A stretch of 64,000 nt of DNA from an uncultured Sulfolobales archaeon (GTDB lineage Archaea > Thermoproteota > Thermoprotei_A > Sulfolobales > NBVN01), in NCBI GenBank assembly GCA_937949785.1, contig CALEDH010000001.1, forward strand, positions 124,001 through 188,000, written 5' to 3'. A program made the position numbers and the translations under genes. The notes beneath the pieces were generated by a model. The model was given only the letters and a program-made list of their open reading frames with translations. It did no database searches and had not been told where the DNA came from. This document shows positions 62,611 through 64,000 of this stretch, in pieces (position 1 is the stretch's first letter; each line of letters starts with the position of its first letter).

Positions 62611-63813
62611 TTACTTTCTCCTAGGCTTCCGACCTTTAACTTTCTCAACCTTTACCGGTGGTTTGGCGTACAATGTTTTAATTTCATTAATTCTTTCCTC
62701 GAGGTCTGTCCTTAACCTATCTGCTATGAACCTACCTGTGAAGTAGTCAGCCTTAATAGCTATGGCTAACTTAGTAGATAAGGACCTAGCTATCTTTCCT
62801 CTCTGCCACCTAGGTGCTTTATGGATTTCAGGGTATTGAAAGATAACTCCATGTTTAGGTGGTTTACCACCAGTTCTTAAAGCTCTAAATAAAGCTTTTT
62901 CAGCACCTAATACCTGTATGGTACTAGCAGGTAGTTTGGCTAGGGTTTCTAAGCTTCCTGCTAAGCTTAACAGTCTGGCACCTAATAAGGGCCCTACAAG
63001 CTCTGTAGTGTTAGGTGCTACTTCCTTCATAACGGAGCTTAGGTATGAGGTTAACTCATCACGTAGTCTATCAAGCTCTAACATGATGTTAGCTAAGGTC
63101 TGTATGGGTTCTACGTCATGGCCTGAGAGTTCGGCTCCCATACTCTTCCCTGAGATGTTTATGATTTTATTTATCTTTCCTTCACTAAACCCCAATCTCT
63201 TCAATCCCTTCTCGTTTATGTAATCCCTACTACCTAACTCAGCTACTATCCTAGCGTAATCTATATGCTCCTTAACTAAATCATCTAGTTCGGGGAAGTG
63301 GATGCTATACCACTCCCTAAGCCTTGAGGCGAATAGGTTAAACACCTTATCTATATCATCTATAGCTCTGATAGCTTGAACTGCTAGTAAATCCCTCTTC
63401 TGAGCCACCCTCCTTAACTTACTTCTAGTTATGGTTAGCGATATGGTGTGTAAGAACTCGTAGTACTCTCCCTCAGACTTTATAAATCCTAATTCGACGA
63501 AATGTTTAGGCAGTTCTTCTCTAAACCTCAGTAAGACCTCACTACCATGTTCTAATACTGCCTTCAACCCTACATCACTTAAGTACTTGACGTAGTTCTC
63601 GTTATCTACGACTACTTCTAAGTCCTTACCGTAATTACTTACTAGCTCATCCAATAGCCTTAAGAACTCATCAGTCGGTTGATCATCTTCAATCTTTAAA
63701 ACCCTCTCAACCAGTTTATTGATATCGTTAGGCGCTACAACCTTATGGATGACGTTACCGTTTAAGTCTATAGCAAACGCGCCTACTATAACATCGGTTA
63801 GGAATACCTTCAT
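62611..63813 (-). CDS. nop5: Nop5 (Nop56/58 family) C/D sRNP core protein
   Basis: Scaffold joining fibrillarin and L7Ae on C/D-box sRNAs. About 400 residues: an N-terminal fibrillarin-binding domain, a coiled coil (about 120-250), then the NOP domain with APNTTELVGPLLGARLLSLAG and ALFRALRTGGKPPKHGVIFQ. A lysine-rich tail ends it. I chose the ATG at 63813, 8 nt after AGGTG. The fibrillarin gene usually follows, but here orc1 does. The sRNA candidates at 1345 and 44818 would be its clients. Confidence 0.94.
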   Translation of the reverse strand: MKVFLTDVIVGAFAIDLNGNVIHKVVAPNDINKLVERVLKIEDDQPTDEFLRLLDELVSNYGKDLEVVVDNENYVKYLSDVGLKAVLEHGSEVLLRFREELPKHFVELGFIKSEGEYYEFLHTISLTITRSKLRRVAQKRDLLAVQAIRAIDDIDKVFNLFASRLREWYSIHFPELDDLVKEHIDYARIVAELGSRDYINEKGLKRLGFSEGKINKIINISGKSMGAELSGHDVEPIQTLANIMLELDRLRDELTSYLSSVMKEVAPNTTELVGPLLGARLLSLAGSLETLAKLPASTIQVLGAEKALFRALRTGGKPPKHGVIFQYPEIHKAPRWQRGKIARSLSTKLAIAIKADYFTGRFIADRLRTDLEERINEIKTLYAKPPVKVEKVKGRKPRRK

Positions 63814-63879
63814 CACTGTTAACACCTTTGATTAACTACGTTAGTAAATTTAAAAACATATTTATATCGCATATGTTTA

Positions 63880-63894
63880 AATGGAAATTCCATT
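63880..63894. promoter_or_regulatory. Palindrome between nop5 and S30e
   Basis: AATGGAAATTCCATT is a perfect 7+1+7 inverted repeat midway between the divergent promoters of nop5 (TTTTTAAATTT near 63848-63858, minus) and S30e (CTTATATATTC near 63899-63908). It may be an operator for a dimeric regulator. Seen by eye only. Confidence 0.35.
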
Positions 63895-63939
63895 AAATCT
63901 TATATATTCTCATAAATTACTCATTATGTAGGTGTGTAG

Positions 63940-64000
63940 ATGCCAACACACGGTTCGATGACTAAGGCCGGTAAGGTGAGAAGTGCAACCCCTAAGATAC
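63940..64000 (+). CDS. rps30e: Small ribosomal subunit protein eS30 (S30e), 3' end outside window
   Basis: The first 20 residues read MPTHGSMTKAGKVRSATPKI, the standard archaeal S30e start, continuing past the window edge. ATG with TAGGTG a few bases upstream. Divergent from nop5. Confidence 0.85.
   Translation, partial: MPTHGSMTKAGKVRSATPKI

Overview
The window is a gene-dense archaeal chromosome segment with an estimated GC content near 40%. TBP, TFB, two Orc1/Cdc6 proteins, both clamp-loader subunits, Nop5, RNase P RNA, an A/V-type ATPase operon, Cdc48, ABCE1, Sec61-beta, GGGP synthase, TiaS and PINA all point to Thermoproteota (Crenarchaeota). The TFB zinc ribbon has only two of the four usual cysteines, as in Sulfolobales-like TFB. 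PINA, the pyruvoyl decarboxylase and intron-bearing tRNAs agree with a thermophilic Desulfurococcales- or Ignisphaera-like lineage, but I cannot name the genus.

Layout. 1-6.8 kb: metallophosphoesterase (5' end outside), TBP, a C/D-box sRNA candidate, DUF99, Orc1, L40e, a nucleotidyltransferase, tRNA-Cys, and the tRNA-modification pair taw3-ttuA. 6.8-11.7 kb: a two-HTH regulator, small membrane proteins, GGGP synthase-Elf1, and SWIM protein-PINA. 11.8-18.9 kb: tRNA-His, then the ATPase operon K-E-C-F-A-B-D. 19-22 kb: Cdc48. 22-29 kb: a giant repeat-rich surface protein divergent from a secretion ATPase and a fused double TadC. 29-36 kb: SHMT, a creatininase-family hydrolase, HTH proteins, a dead TnpB, ferredoxin, tRNA-CAT, ThiR, TFB, tRNA-Thr and KsgA. 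36-42 kb: a second, separate type IV pilus-like cluster. 43-51 kb: ABCE1, a 33-residue Glu/Trp microprotein, a metzincin-like protease, MgtE, a SpeD-family enzyme, a MetV-MetF fusion, a geranylgeranyl-reductase-like protein and Sec61-beta. 51-54 kb: the 2-oxoacid:ferredoxin oxidoreductase operon porG-D-A-B. 54-64 kb: XRE-CBS regulator, TiaS, Tsr3, RNase P RNA, TRAM protein, RFC small and large, HTH-Orc1, Nop5 and the start of S30e.

The most unusual signal is translational. In several genes the best Shine-Dalgarno motif (GGTGG, AGGAGGT, GAGGTG, GGGGAGGT), placed 5-7 nt upstream, together with the expected protein N-terminus, points to a start codon that is not ATG, GTG or TTG. The cases are AUA in ttuA, atpF and a metzincin gene; AUU in cdc48 and an HTH gene; CUG in porD; and possibly ACG and AUC in two others. 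porD has no ordinary start codon at all and would be missed by standard gene calling. ttuA would lose its N-terminal zinc finger. Each codon differs from AUG by one base, which suggests relaxed start-codon selection backed by strong Shine-Dalgarno pairing.

Secondary points: the ATPase K subunit carries the complete Na+-ligand set known from Enterococcus NtpK; two C/D-box sRNA candidates each sit about 26 nt downstream of a TATA box; IS200/IS605-like debris lies in intergenic gaps; and one pilus-cluster gene looks like a RecA/ArlH-type protein with a destroyed P-loop. All calls come from reading the sequence by eye; no database search was run.
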